This document shows, one piece after another, positions 8,601 through 17,521 of a stretch of DNA of 50,465 nucleotides. The translations under genes were made by a program, and so were the position numbers. The notes under the pieces were generated by a model that was not told the DNA's origin, made no database searches, and saw nothing but the letters and a program-made list of their open reading frames with translations. Where the stretch lies: NCBI GenBank assembly GCA_903928895.1, contig CAIYSR010000101.1, forward strand, positions 1 through 50,465. Reading direction: 5' to 3'. Each line of letters starts with the position of its first letter. Position 1 is the stretch's first letter. Source of the stretch: an uncultured Rhodospirillales bacterium (lineage in GTDB: Bacteria > Pseudomonadota > Alphaproteobacteria > Acetobacterales > Acetobacteraceae).

Positions 8601-8968
8601 ATGATGACGGCGGTGCGGTATATCGTGCAGGATGTGGACCAGGCGGTGGCGTTCTACACCGGGGCGCTGGGTTTCGCGCTGCGCCAGCAGTACGGGCCGG
8701 CGATGGCCATTGTGACGCGGGGTGACCTGGCATTGTGGCTGGCGGGGCCAGCGGCGTCGGCCTCCAAGCCGATGCCGGACGGCCAGCAGCCGATACCGGG
8801 GGGTGGGGCAGGATCGTGCTGGAGGTCACCGGGCTCGACGCCTTGGTGGGTCGGCTGAAGGGCGATGGGGTGGTGTTTCGCAACGAAATCCTTGCTGGTC
8901 CGGGGGGGCGGCAGATTTTGTGCGATGATCCGTCGGGCAACTGCGTTGAACTGTTCGAGGCGGCGTGA
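8601..8968 (+). pseudogene. VOC/glyoxalase-like protein, frameshifted in a G run
   Basis: The protein starts well, with a GGGAGG ribosome binding site, MTAVRYIVQDVDQAVAFYTGALGF (first half of a vicinal-oxygen-chelate fold), and reads to PDGQQPIPGG. It then leaves frame at the G run 8798-8803. The expected continuation, WGRIVLEVTGLDALVGRL and the closing QILCDDPSGNCVELFEA, is one base out of step and ends at 8966-8968. One extra G in the run would restore a protein of about 122 residues. The downstream esterase GTG overlaps this stop (GTGA), so loss of frame would also weaken translational coupling. This is either a sequencing indel or a recent mutation. Confidence 0.75.
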
Positions 8969-9762
8969 TCCGCGTTCTGGCGGCTTTGCTGATGCTGCTG
9001 TTCGCGATCCCTTCGGCGCGCGCGGCGCCGTGCACCGTTTGCACCGCGGCCGGGGGGTCGTACCAGGCCGTGACGCCGCCGGGGTGGGATGGCAAGTCGC
9101 GGCTGCGGCTGCTGGTGTTTCTGCACGGCTTCATGATGGAGGGGGCCGATATCGCCGGCGATGGCACGATCCGCGAGGCGGCGGCGCGGATGAACTTCCT
9201 GTTGGTCGCGCCGGACGGATTGCTGCGCAGCTGGTCGCATGGCGGCTCGCCGAGCCAGGCGCGCGATGATGTGGCGTTCCTGCGCGGCGTGGTGGCGGAC
9301 GTCAAGGCGCGCTGGCCGATCGATCAGCGGGCGGTGGTGGCGGCGGGATTTTCCCAGGGCGCCTCGATGGTGTGGGATCTCGCGTGCTACGATGCAGCCG
9401 ATTTCACCGCCTTCCTGCCGTTTTCTGGCGGGTTCTGGGAGCCGATGCCGCGGGCCTGCGCGAGCGGGGCGGTGGAGCTGCGCCATGTCCATGGCCGCGA
9501 CGACCCGGTGGTGCCGCTGGCCGGGCGGGCGCTGTTCGGGCCGTATCGGCAGGGCGACATCCGGCGCGGCTTCGAGGTCTGGCTCGCCGAGGACGGCTGC
9601 CGCGGCCAGCCGCTGGTGCTGAAGGACTGGGCCGGGCTCGACTGCGAGTCCTGGAGCGGCTGCGCGTCGGGTCGGCGGCTGCAATTGTGCCGCCGGGCCG
9701 GTGGGCACCTTATGTGGCAGGGCGACCTGCTGGCCGGGCTGCGCTGGGCAGTGGGACGCTGA
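8965..9762 (+). CDS. Secreted PHB-depolymerase/feruloyl-esterase-like hydrolase
   Basis: A 265-residue alpha/beta hydrolase with a cleavable signal peptide (MIRVLAALLMLLFAIPSARA-A). The core shows an oxyanion strand RLLVFLHGFMMEG, the nucleophile elbow GFSQGASM and a late Asp/His pair around HGRDDPVVPL and GGHLMW. This matches the LpqC/polyhydroxybutyrate-depolymerase-like esterases that cleave aromatic or polyester substrates outside the cytoplasm. Several Cys residues (CTVCTAAGG at the mature N-terminus, CESWSGCASG near the end) probably form disulfides, consistent with export. It starts at a GTG overlapping the stop of the VOC gene. Confidence 0.82.
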   Translation: MIRVLAALLMLLFAIPSARAAPCTVCTAAGGSYQAVTPPGWDGKSRLRLLVFLHGFMMEGADIAGDGTIREAAARMNFLLVAPDGLLRSWSHGGSPSQARDDVAFLRGVVADVKARWPIDQRAVVAAGFSQGASMVWDLACYDAADFTAFLPFSGGFWEPMPRACASGAVELRHVHGRDDPVVPLAGRALFGPYRQGDIRRGFEVWLAEDGCRGQPLVLKDWAGLDCESWSGCASGRRLQLCRRAGGHLMWQGDLLAGLRWAVGR

Positions 9763-9829
9763 GGGCGGTTTCTTGGCAGCAGCGGCCGGAAGTGGCACTC
9801 TGTTCGACCACGGCGGAAGGTTGGATCCA

Positions 9830-10354
9830 GTGCGGCAGTTGTTGTTGATGCGCCATGCGAAGTCGTCGTGGGACGACCCCAAACTGTCCGACCATGCCCG
9901 CCCCCTCAACAGCCGCGGCCGGAGCGCGGCGGTGGCGATGCGCGAGGTGATGCGCGATCTCGGACTGGAGCCCGACCTGATCCTGGTGTCCTCCGCCCGG
10001 CGCACCCTGCAGACGCTGGCGGCGCTTGAGCCCTGGGAGGAGACGCCGCTGGTCGAGGCGATGGATGGGCTCTATCTCGCCACCGGGGCGGCGCTGCTGG
10101 CGGCGCTGAACGGGGTGGCCGAGACCGCGCGCAGCGTTCTGCTGATCGGCCATAATCCGGGGCTGCATGATCTGGCACTCGCGCTGGCCGGACCGCTCGA
10201 TACCGCCAACGGGGCGATGCGTCAGCTGGCCGAGGGTTATCCCACCGGGGCACTGGCCGAATTCACGGTGCCGGGGCCGTGGCCCGCGTTGATCGAAGGC
10301 GGCGCTCGCCTGGTTCGGTTTGTTGCGCCGCGCGATCTGCCCGACCACGGCTGA
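9830..10354 (+). CDS. sixA: SixA-type histidine phosphatase
   Basis: A 174-residue member of the histidine phosphatase superfamily. The N-terminal LLLMRHAKSSWDDP holds the phospho-accepting RHxK, the second Arg is in SSARRTLQT, and the distal catalytic His is in LLIGHNPGLHDL, all as in SixA. SixA dephosphorylates phosphohistidine on signalling proteins. The GTG at 9830 was chosen for the GGAAGG 9 bp upstream; ATG 9848 would cut into the first strand. The CHAD-protein gene begins 4 bp after its stop, so the two are probably co-expressed. Confidence 0.85.
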   Translation: MRQLLLMRHAKSSWDDPKLSDHARPLNSRGRSAAVAMREVMRDLGLEPDLILVSSARRTLQTLAALEPWEETPLVEAMDGLYLATGAALLAALNGVAETARSVLLIGHNPGLHDLALALAGPLDTANGAMRQLAEGYPTGALAEFTVPGPWPALIEGGARLVRFVAPRDLPDHG

Positions 10355-10358
10355 TCCG

Positions 10359-11777
10359 ATGACCGGCCCGGCGCTGCGGCTTGTGCTCGGCATTGCCGCG
10401 GGCGACCTGCCGGGGCTGCTGAAGGGGTTGGGCGCGCGGGCGGGCCGCGCGACGCCGGTGGCGCAGGAGTGGCACGATACCGCGGCCGGAGATCTCGCGA
10501 CGGCCGGGCTGGTGCTGGTGTCCTGGCGGGACGGCGCGCGGGCGGGCTGGCGGGTGGCGCGGTTATGGCCCGACGGGCTGGCCCCCTGGGGCAGCGACGG
10601 GGCGGTGGTGGCCGAGGCGCGTGTACGCGAGGCGCTCGGCGCGGTGGTGCCGGACGAGACGGCCATGATCGCCCGCTTCACCGGACGGCGGCGCTCGGCG
10701 CGGGTCGGGCTGTGCCGGCTGAGCCTGATCGACGGCGTGGTGGCAGGGGCTGAGCGGCGGCGGGTGCAGGTCAGCCGGATTGTCATCGAGGGGCCCGGGC
10801 TCCAGGATTTGGCGTTGCCGGGCGCCTGGGTGCTCGGCGAAAATCTGGCGGGCACGGCACTGCGCCTCGCGGGGCGGCTGCCGGCGCGGACGGCGACGGT
10901 GTTGCCGCAGCTCGATGCGACGATGACGGTCAGCGATGCGCTCGCGGTGGTGCTGGCTCATTTCGGCGAGCGCCTGCGCCACCTTGCCCCGCGCGCGGCC
11001 GAAGGGCAGGGACCGGAGCCGGTCCACCAGATGCGGGTGACGGTGCGGCGGGCCCGCTCGGCGTTGAAGCTGTTCGGCCGTGCCGCCGCGGCGCCGGCAC
11101 TGGTGGCGTTCGGCGCCGGGCTGCGCGAGCTCGGCCACGCCCTTGGCCCGGCGCGCGACTGGGATGTCTTCCTTGGCGGCATCACGAAATCGGTTGCCGC
11201 GGCGGCGGGGCAGGCGGCATCCCGCCGGCTGGCGGGCGCGGCGGGGCGACGGCGCGAGGAGGGCTATGACGCGTTGCGCTGCTACCTCGACGGCGACGGA
11301 TTCCGCCGGCTCGGCCTCCTTCTGGCCGTCGGCGCGCTCGACCGGCCGTGGGAGCGCGAGGCGCCAGGCGCGGCGCTCGCCGTGCCGATCATGACGTTCG
11401 CCGATGCGGCGCTGCAGCGGCAGTGGAAGCGATTGATGGCGCCAGGTGCCGATCTCAGCGATCTGCCGGAGCCGCGGCTGCACGAGATCCGCCTCGAGGC
11501 CAAGCGCATGCGCTATGCCGCGGAACTTTTCGCCGGGCTGCATGACCGCAAGCGGGCTGGTCGCTTCGTCGCGCATCTCGCCGAATTGCAGGAGCGTCTC
11601 GGTCAGCTCAATGATGGCGCGGTGGCGGCGACGCTGTTGGAGGCGCTTGGCCCGGCCGGCCGCGGCTTCGGCGGGGGGGTGGCACGCGGCCTGGTCTCGG
11701 CGCGGGGCGAGGGGTTGCGGGCCGGGATCGGAAAGGCCTGGCGGCGGATGCGAGAGACCAAACGCTTCTGGCACTGA
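10359..11777 (+). CDS. CHAD-domain protein with degenerate CYTH-like N-terminus
   Basis: A 472-residue protein. From about residue 190 to the end it is a CHAD domain: a helical bundle rich in conserved Arg/Lys/His, with VHQMRVTVRRARSALKLFG, GPARDWDVFL and LHEIRLEAKRMRYAAELF all visible. CHAD domains bind inorganic polyphosphate. The first about 180 residues have the length and position of a CYTH triphosphate-tunnel domain, but the EXEXK start is not visible, so that half is degenerate or divergent. ATG 10359 sits 4 bp after sixA. The pairing suggests a role in polyphosphate or phospho-signal metabolism. Confidence 0.85.
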   Translation: MTGPALRLVLGIAAGDLPGLLKGLGARAGRATPVAQEWHDTAAGDLATAGLVLVSWRDGARAGWRVARLWPDGLAPWGSDGAVVAEARVREALGAVVPDETAMIARFTGRRRSARVGLCRLSLIDGVVAGAERRRVQVSRIVIEGPGLQDLALPGAWVLGENLAGTALRLAGRLPARTATVLPQLDATMTVSDALAVVLAHFGERLRHLAPRAAEGQGPEPVHQMRVTVRRARSALKLFGRAAAAPALVAFGAGLRELGHALGPARDWDVFLGGITKSVAAAAGQAASRRLAGAAGRRREEGYDALRCYLDGDGFRRLGLLLAVGALDRPWEREAPGAALAVPIMTFADAALQRQWKRLMAPGADLSDLPEPRLHEIRLEAKRMRYAAELFAGLHDRKRAGRFVAHLAELQERLGQLNDGAVAATLLEALGPAGRGFGGGVARGLVSARGEGLRAGIGKAWRRMRETKRFWH

Positions 11778-11913
11778 GGCGCGCGCGGGCTGATTTGAGC
11801 TATTTACATTCGATTTTGTAACGCTTCGACTCGGATATTGCGCGCGCCTGCGCCGCGCGGTAGTCGTGGCCCGTTCGCGTCGAACGGCAACCTCGATTTT
11901 CAGGAGAAGCAGC

Positions 11914-12480
11914 GTGTCGCTGCGACCGCCCCGTCGAATTTTCCGCGCGTCGTCGCGCTTTTCCGGCGGTTCCGGTGGCGGCAGGATGCCGCTGGCCGTG
12001 TGGGCCGGTGTGATCGGCGGAACCCTGGGCGTGCTGGTGGTGATGCTGGCCGCGCCGGCTGATTTGTTCGGCCGGGTGCCGCCGCTGACCGGGCTGCTCC
12101 GGGCCGGGCCGGCCGAGGTTGCCGTGGTCGACGGCGAAACCCTGGTGCTCAACGAGACCATCGTCCGGCTCGATGGCGTGGCCGCGCCGGCTCGCGGCCA
12201 GGTGTGCCGCAGCAGCGAGGACGCGCAGACCGATTGCGGCGCCGAGGCGGCGGCGGCGCTGGCTGGCTTCGTGCGCGGCCGCGACGTGTCGTGCCGCCTC
12301 AATGGACGCGACCGGGAGGGTTTCGCCCGGGCGGTGTGCGAGGCTGCCGGGCAGGAGCTCAACCGCGCCCTGGTTGCCGCCGGTTGGGCGCGGGCGCGCG
12401 TCGATATGCCGGGGCTGGCCCCCGAGGAGGCGGCCGCGCGGTCCGCCGGGCGTGGGCTGTGGCGCGCCGGCTGGCTTTGA
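11914..12480 (+). CDS. Thermonuclease (SNase)-like membrane-anchored protein, catalytic residues eroded
   Basis: A 188-residue protein with an Arg-rich N-terminus, one membrane segment (PLAVWAGVIGGTLGVLVVML) and an SNase-like barrel: VRLDGVAAPARGQVCRS, CGAEAAAALAGFVRGRDVSC, DREGFARAVC and GWARARVDMPGL. In active nucleases the loop after VRLxGIDAP has a Glu and the later motif is DRYGR; here these read APARG and DREGF, so Glu and one Arg are missing and nuclease activity is doubtful. The start is uncertain: GTG 11914 has AGGAG 7 bp upstream, GTG 11866 and ATG 11986 are alternatives. It is transcribed alone before gltA. Confidence 0.75.
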   Translation: MSLRPPRRIFRASSRFSGGSGGGRMPLAVWAGVIGGTLGVLVVMLAAPADLFGRVPPLTGLLRAGPAEVAVVDGETLVLNETIVRLDGVAAPARGQVCRSSEDAQTDCGAEAAAALAGFVRGRDVSCRLNGRDREGFARAVCEAAGQELNRALVAAGWARARVDMPGLAPEEAAARSAGRGLWRAGWL

Positions 12481-12600
12481 GCCAGGGCTGCCGCGAGGGT
12501 GCATGCTGCAAGAGCGAAGGTTGCGCGCGGCGCGAGGCGGGAATAGGGTCCGGCTGAGGTTCATCGGGCGCTGCTGTGTGCGCCGGGAAGGAAAGAGGCA

Positions 12601-13917
12601 ATGAACGCGACGGCAAAGGCGGATGCCAAAACGATTACAGTGACAGCGGAAGGCTCGAACAAGTCGGCCACCCTGCCGGTCATCTCGGGGACGATTGGCC
12701 CCGATGTGGTCGATATCCGAAAGCTCTACGACCAGCTCGGCGTCTTCACCTACGATCCCGGCTATGGCGCCACGGCGTCGTGCGAAAGCAAGATCACCTA
12801 CATCGACGGCGATGCCGGCGTGCTGCTGTACCGCGGCTACCCGATCGAGCAACTCGCGGAGCAGTCGAGCTTCCTCGAGGTTGCCCATCTGCTGCTGTGG
12901 GGCGATCTGCCCAATGCTGCGCAGAAGAAGGACTTCGAACTCGGCGTGCTGCGCCACACCATGCTGCACGAGCAGATCCGCCGCTTCTTCGACGGCTTCC
13001 GCCGCGACGCCCATCCGATGGCGATCATGTGCGGCGTCGTCGGCGCGCTCTCGGCCTTCTACCACGACAGCCTGAACATCAACGACCCCGAGCAGCGCCG
13101 CATCTGCGCCTTCCGCCTGATCGCCAAGCTGCCGACCATCGCCGCCTGGGCCTCTACGTACTCGATCGGCCAGCCCTTCATTTATCCGCGCAACGACCTC
13201 GGCTACGTCGACAACTTCCTCTACATGATGAACGCGGTGCCGGCCGAGGAATACAAGGTCAACCCGGTGCTCTCGCGGGCGATGGAACGCTGGTTCATCC
13301 TGCACGCCGACCATGAGCAAAACGCTTCGTCGAGCACGGTTCGTCTGGCCGGATCGTCGGGCGCCAATCCCTTCGCCTGCATCGCCGCCGGCATCGCCAG
13401 CCTGTGGGGCCCTGCCCATGGCGGCGCCAACGAGGCGGCGCTGAAGATGCTTGCCGATATCGGCCATATCGACAACATCCCGCAGTTCCTGCACGACGTG
13501 AAGGACAAGAACAACCACACCCGCCTGATGGGCTTCGGTCACCGGGTCTACAAAAACTATGATCCGCGTGCGAAAATCCTGCAGGGCTCGTGCCATGAAG
13601 TGCTGGTCGAAATGGGCATCAAGGACGATCCGATGCTGGACCTCGCGGTCGAGCTTGAGAAAATCGCCCTGAGCGACCCCTACTTCGTCAGCCGCAAGCT
13701 CTACCCGAACGTGGATTTCTACTCGGGCATCATTCTCAAGGCGATGGGGCTGCCGACCAGCATGTTCACCGTGCTGTTCGCGGTCGCCCGCACCGTCGGG
13801 TGGATCAGCCAATGGAAGGAAATGATCGAGGACCCGTCGCAGCGCATTGGCCGCCCGCGCCAGATTTATACGGGTGCGCCGGCGCGCGACTACGTGCCGC
13901 TTGATGCCAGGGGATAG
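12601..13917 (+). CDS. gltA: Citrate synthase
   Basis: A 438-residue type II (hexameric, Gram-negative) citrate synthase that condenses oxaloacetate and acetyl-CoA to start the TCA cycle. Recognisable segments are [36 protein letters not shown], the catalytic His in [26 protein letters not shown] and the Asp region near NVDFYSGI. The sequence is complete and undisturbed, with a GGAAAGAGG ribosome binding site before ATG 12601. Codon use is strongly biased to C-ending codons, typical of a highly expressed gene. The next gene's ATG begins one base after its stop, within an AT-rich hairpin block. Confidence 0.98.
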   Translation: MNATAKADAKTITVTAEGSNKSATLPVISGTIGPDVVDIRKLYDQLGVFTYDPGYGATASCESKITYIDGDAGVLLYRGYPIEQLAEQSSFLEVAHLLLWGDLPNAAQKKDFELGVLRHTMLHEQIRRFFDGFRRDAHPMAIMCGVVGALSAFYHDSLNINDPEQRRICAFRLIAKLPTIAAWASTYSIGQPFIYPRNDLGYVDNFLYMMNAVPAEEYKVNPVLSRAMERWFILHADHEQNASSSTVRLAGSSGANPFACIAAGIASLWGPAHGGANEAALKMLADIGHIDNIPQFLHDVKDKNNHTRLMGFGHRVYKNYDPRAKILQGSCHEVLVEMGIKDDPMLDLAVELEKIALSDPYFVSRKLYPNVDFYSGIILKAMGLPTSMFTVLFAVARTVGWISQWKEMIEDPSQRIGRPRQIYTGAPARDYVPLDARG

Positions 13918-13918
13918 G

Positions 13919-14674
13919 ATGCCTGTCTCTTTTTTTAAAAGAGACAGAAAGAAACTATTATTCCTCGGTCTGTTGCTTGCGCTGAGTGGCTGCGCGGTGA
14001 TGGACCCGCTCAAGACCTGGGACAACGGGTCCACGTTGGCGGTTTGCTTCGTGGACCCGGCGCCGGTTGGCATACGCCAGCGCATCGCGGCGGCGGCGGC
14101 GGAATGGACCAGATGGGCCAATCTGACGTTCGACTTCGGGGATCCCCCCGCGCCCAGAATGTGTGACACCGCCCGTGTCTATGACATCACCATCGGGTTC
14201 GGCAGGGACGGCTCGGCCTCGCTCGTCGGCATCGACAGCCGCGACAAGGTGCCCTCGATGAACCTCGGGCATTTCGATGACCCGACCAACGCCGCCCTCC
14301 AGGACCCGCGCGAATTCAACCGGATCGTGCTGCATGAATTCGGCCATGCGATCGGCCTCGAGCACGAATTCCAGAGTCCGAACGGCATGTGCAACGCCAA
14401 GCTCGACTGGGACAAGGCCCGCGCCTTCTACCGCCAGCACATGGGCTGGTCGGGCGCTGATGTCGATTCCAACCTCAAGACCATCAACACGCACGGGCGG
14501 AGTCTGCTGGTTTCTCCGTACGACGTGAAGTCGATCATGCAATACGCACTGCCGGCTGAGGTGTTCAGCGATGGCACGGCCGACCCCTGCTACACCGCCC
14601 GCACCTACGAGCTTTCGCCGACGGATAAGATATGGGTCGGCCGCATGTATCCGAAGTCCGCGGCAGGAACGTGA
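13919..14674 (+). CDS. Metzincin-like zinc metallopeptidase lipoprotein
   Basis: A 251-residue lipoprotein. The N-terminus MPVSFFKRDRKKLLFLGLLL runs into a lipobox LALSGC with Cys25. The mature part has the extended zinc motif HEFGHAIGLEHE (139-150), with three His ligands, and a later SIMQYA (205-210) that fits the Met-turn, so it resembles astacin/matrixin-type metzincins. Four other Cys residues may pair. ATG 13919 lies one base after the gltA stop. The first codons are written by a hairpin and arm of the AT-rich element described at 13924-13986, so the signal peptide looks recruited from repeat DNA. Substrate and location (inner face of the outer membrane is expected) are inferred. Confidence 0.85.
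   Translation: MPVSFFKRDRKKLLFLGLLLALSGCAVMDPLKTWDNGSTLAVCFVDPAPVGIRQRIAAAAAEWTRWANLTFDFGDPPAPRMCDTARVYDITIGFGRDGSASLVGIDSRDKVPSMNLGHFDDPTNAALQDPREFNRIVLHEFGHAIGLEHEFQSPNGMCNAKLDWDKARAFYRQHMGWSGADVDSNLKTINTHGRSLLVSPYDVKSIMQYALPAEVFSDGTADPCYTARTYELSPTDKIWVGRMYPKSAAGT
13924..13986. repeat. Half-unit of the AT-rich structured element inside a coding start
   Basis: A perfect 10-bp stem (13924-13933 with 13937-13946, loop TTT) begins right after the start codon of the lipoprotein gene. It is followed by an A-rich arm and a CCTCGG...TTGCTTGC core that lines up with the outer part of the element at 2616-2749 read from the other strand. This half-unit therefore lies in the orientation hairpin, arm, core. 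The hairpin could also attenuate read-through from gltA. Confidence 0.55.
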
Positions 14675-14742
14675 GGGCGGCGGCCGCTTGACGGCAATCG
14701 AGGCTGCGCCCAGCGTGGCCCACAACACAAAGGGGGCGGGGC

Positions 14743-15165
14743 ATGAACCGTGATATTTTGACGCGCACCGGCTTCGGCCTGGCCGTTCTGCTCGGCGTCG
14801 CCGGATGCCAGGCGCCGGTGCCGCTGCCACCGGAAAAGCCGGGCGAGACGGTGGCCGATGTGCTGCTGCCCGGCGGTTCGCTGGTCGGACGGCCCGACGC
14901 GACGGCGCGTCAGCTGCCCGGCGGCGAGGAGGCCGGCTACGCCTTGTTCCAACGCCTGACCAAGGGCAGCAGCGCGGTTGTCCCGGCACCTGCCGTCGGC
15001 GAGGCGCGCCGACGCGCCGACGGTTCCGTGGTGACCTATCTGCCGCCGACCCGCGAGACCCTGCCGACCGTGCTGGTGCAGGTTCGCGATCCGTCCAAAG
15101 GGCTGGTCATTCGCCGGATCGAGTTCCCGGCAGATTGGAAAAAGGACGGCGGCGCCGGCATGTGA
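14743..15165 (+). CDS. Hypothetical lipoprotein
   Basis: A 140-residue predicted lipoprotein: N-terminal MNRDILTRTGFGLAVLLGVA and lipobox GVAGC with Cys23. The mature part is Pro-rich at first (QAPVPLPPEKPGE), then a compact region with VVTYLPPTRETLPTVLVQV and a closing IRRIEFPADWKKDG. No catalytic motif is visible and I do not recognise a family. It follows the metallopeptidase lipoprotein by 68 bp on the same strand and may be co-transcribed. It converges on the cyclase gene, with only 12 bp between the stops. Confidence 0.75.
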   Translation: MNRDILTRTGFGLAVLLGVAGCQAPVPLPPEKPGETVADVLLPGGSLVGRPDATARQLPGGEEAGYALFQRLTKGSSAVVPAPAVGEARRRADGSVVTYLPPTRETLPTVLVQVRDPSKGLVIRRIEFPADWKKDGGAGM

Positions 15166-15177
15166 TGGGCCGCGCCG

Positions 15178-16878
15178 TCAGGTGACACCAGCGCGGCGGA
15201 ATCCCTCCAGCAAATGCTCGGCCGCTTCCGGTACGAAATAGTGCCTGGTCATGGTTTCGAGCGCGGCGAAGTCGCCATCGACCCGGCGCAGCATCGATAA
15301 TAGCGGCCGCGCCTCGGCCGGACGATGGAGCATACCGAGGGCGGCCGTCATGTAACGCAGCGCGTGCGGGTAGCCAGGATTGGCCTGGAGCGCCTCGGTG
15401 CAGGCTTGCAGACACGCCAGATAGTCGCGCCGCAGATAACGGCTCGCCGCCAGATACGGCAGCCACATGAAGCGCCGCGGATCGTGAGGATTGAGCCGCA
15501 GGGCCAGTTCGACGCTCGCCAGACCGTCATCGGGGCGATTGTCGAAATTGCTGAGCTGACCGAGATTGGCATGGGCGAAGGCGTGGCTCGGGTTGAGCCG
15601 GATTGCCGCGCGTAACGCCACCGAGGCTTCTGGCCGCATGGCGTGATTGAGCAAGGCGACGCCCAGGGCGAAATGGGCGTGCGGGTCGCGCGGGTCGGCG
15701 GCGACCGCACGGCGCGCCAGGGCCAGGGATTCGGCGTGGGCCTCGGCGACATCGGGCACCCATTTGCTGATGGCCGCGAAGTTGCTGCACAGGCTCAGGT
15801 GGGTGATCGCGCGGCAGTATCCGGGCTCGACGGCGAGTGCGGCGCGGAACCAGGTTTCGGCTTCGGCCAGGCTCTCCCTGGTGTCGCGGTAGCGGTGCCA
15901 CATGCCGCGGATGAAAAGATCATAGGCGCCGGCTTCCGAGGCCGGACGGCGGGCGGCGCGGTCGCGCTCCAGCTTTTGTACCTCGGGAGCCAGGATGCCG
16001 GCCAGCGCGCGGACGATTTCGTCCTGAAGTTCGAGCGTGGCTGAATCGGCGCGGGCGAAATTCTCGCCCAGCAAGGTCTCGGCGGTCTCGACATCGGCGA
16101 GGGAGACGCTGACCCTGAGGGTGCCCCCCGAGCGACGAACCGCGCCGGTGACGATGTAGCGGGCGCCGAGGTCGCGGCCGATGACGCGGACATCGAGGGT
16201 GCGATCGCGATAGGCGAAGGCCGAGTTGCGCGCGATCACCGGAAAGCTGCGCCAGGCGGCGAGCGCGTTGATGAGCTCCTCGGTCAACCCGTCGGCGAAA
16301 GGCTCATCCTCCGCGGCACCGCGGAATGGCAGGACGGCGAGGGTGGGTCGCAGACTCTGGATCAGTGTCGGGGGCGGCGGGGTCCCGATGCGCAGGCGAA
16401 AGACCTGCACCGGGCGGGCGATGTTTTTCAGCGCCGGGGTGCCGAGGTCCTCGAGTTCGAGCGGGATTTTTCCGTCGGCATCCTCGTGAACGCGGGCCGA
16501 CATGGCGATGCCGCCGGGCTCGGCCAGGGGCTCGATGCGGGCGGCGATGTTGATGCCGTCGCCCAGCAGGTCCTCCCCCTCGACGACCACGTCGCCCTGG
16601 TGCAGACCGATGCGCAGGTAGAGCGGGTCACGGGTTTTGCTCTGGCGGGTCTGGATGGCGATGGCGCAGCGCAGGGCCTGGACGGCGGAGGGGAATTCGG
16701 CGAGGAGGCCGTCGCCGGTGGTTTTGAAGATGCGGCCGCCGTGCTCGGCCATCAGGGGATCGATGGTGTCGGTGCGCAGGGTGCGCAGGCGCGTGAGGGT
16801 GGGGGTTTCGTCGGCGCTTATGAGGCGGGAGAAGCCCACCACATCCGCTGCCAGGATTGCCGCCAGCCGCCGTTCCAT
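15178..16878 (-). CDS. Class III adenylate/guanylate cyclase with TolB-like and TPR regions
   Basis: A 566-residue soluble protein. Residues 1-165 form a class III cyclase domain: metal-binding Asp12 in AADVVGFS and Asp56 in TTGDGLLAEF, a Lys at position 52 typical of adenine recognition, and DGINIAARIEPLAEPGGI. A TolB-N-like segment follows (RPTLAVLPFRG through VRRSGGTLRVSVSL, about 175-310), then TPR-type helices to the end (AHFALGVALLNHAM, AFAHANLGQLS). This architecture is common in Rhizobiales and Acetobacteraceae; the product is probably cAMP. There is no membrane segment. The TPR half probably senses a partner protein. Confidence 0.9.
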   Translation of the reverse strand: MERRLAAILAADVVGFSRLISADETPTLTRLRTLRTDTIDPLMAEHGGRIFKTTGDGLLAEFPSAVQALRCAIAIQTRQSKTRDPLYLRIGLHQGDVVVEGEDLLGDGINIAARIEPLAEPGGIAMSARVHEDADGKIPLELEDLGTPALKNIARPVQVFRLRIGTPPPPTLIQSLRPTLAVLPFRGAAEDEPFADGLTEELINALAAWRSFPVIARNSAFAYRDRTLDVRVIGRDLGARYIVTGAVRRSGGTLRVSVSLADVETAETLLGENFARADSATLELQDEIVRALAGILAPEVQKLERDRAARRPASEAGAYDLFIRGMWHRYRDTRESLAEAETWFRAALAVEPGYCRAITHLSLCSNFAAISKWVPDVAEAHAESLALARRAVAADPRDPHAHFALGVALLNHAMRPEASVALRAAIRLNPSHAFAHANLGQLSNFDNRPDDGLASVELALRLNPHDPRRFMWLPYLAASRYLRRDYLACLQACTEALQANPGYPHALRYMTAALGMLHRPAEARPLLSMLRRVDGDFAALETMTRHYFVPEAAEHLLEGFRRAGVT

Positions 16879-16924
16879 CGCTTTCCTCCCGCCCCGCCCG
16901 GCCGGGTCATCCCGGTGGCGGCGT

Positions 16925-17521
16925 TCAGCGTGGCAGCAGCTTGCGGATCGCCTCGAGTTCGCGCAGCGCAGTGCTCAGCAGATTGCGCAATTCCGCACAT
17001 TCGGCGGTGGCCCGCGCCAGCGCGGCGGACTCGCCGCTGGCCGGACGCAGCCGCGCTGGGCCGACAGCAACCTGCCCGACAGCAACCGGGGCAACGGCGA
17101 CAGGAGCGATCAGGCCGGGCATCGGCAGCTGGGCTGGGCCGGCATCGGGCGTTGCAAGGCTGCGCTCGGCCTCGGCCGCGGCCTGCTCGTCCGGGGTGGC
17201 GGGCGGGATGTCGTCGGCCAGGCGGCCGCCGCCTTCGCGCAGCAGGCGCTGCACACCCTTGATGGTATAGCCCTGGATGTAGAGCAGGTCCGAGATGCGG
17301 CGGAGCATTGCGATGTCGTCGGGCCGGTAGTAGCGCCGCCCGCCGCCACGCTTGAGCGGCTTCACCTGGGGGAACTTGGTCTCCCAGAAACGCAGTACGT
17401 GCTGCGGGATATGCAACTCGTCCGCAACTTCGCTGATCGTGCGGAATGCGTTGGGGGCTTTGCGGGCCTTGGCCGGCGCGTCGTCGCGCTCGATCGCCAG
17501 GGCCGGAGCGGCCGCGCTCAT
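16925..17521 (-). CDS. MerR-family transcriptional regulator
   Basis: A 198-residue regulator. Residues 25-95 are a MerR winged helix-turn-helix: [28 protein letters not shown] with [18 protein letters not shown] and the [14 protein letters not shown] helix. The Gln/Pro/Ala-rich C-terminal half has no metal-binding Cys, so it is not a metal sensor; the last 30 residues look like a coiled coil ([20 protein letters not shown]). Its ATG overlaps the ihfA stop by 4 bp. The ihfA-merR order is widespread in alphaproteobacteria, where the protein is a conserved partner of unknown regulon. Confidence 0.93.
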   Translation of the reverse strand: MSAAAPALAIERDDAPAKARKAPNAFRTISEVADELHIPQHVLRFWETKFPQVKPLKRGGGRRYYRPDDIAMLRRISDLLYIQGYTIKGVQRLLREGGGRLADDIPPATPDEQAAAEAERSLATPDAGPAQLPMPGLIAPVAVAPVAVGQVAVGPARLRPASGESAALARATAECAELRNLLSTALRELEAIRKLLPR

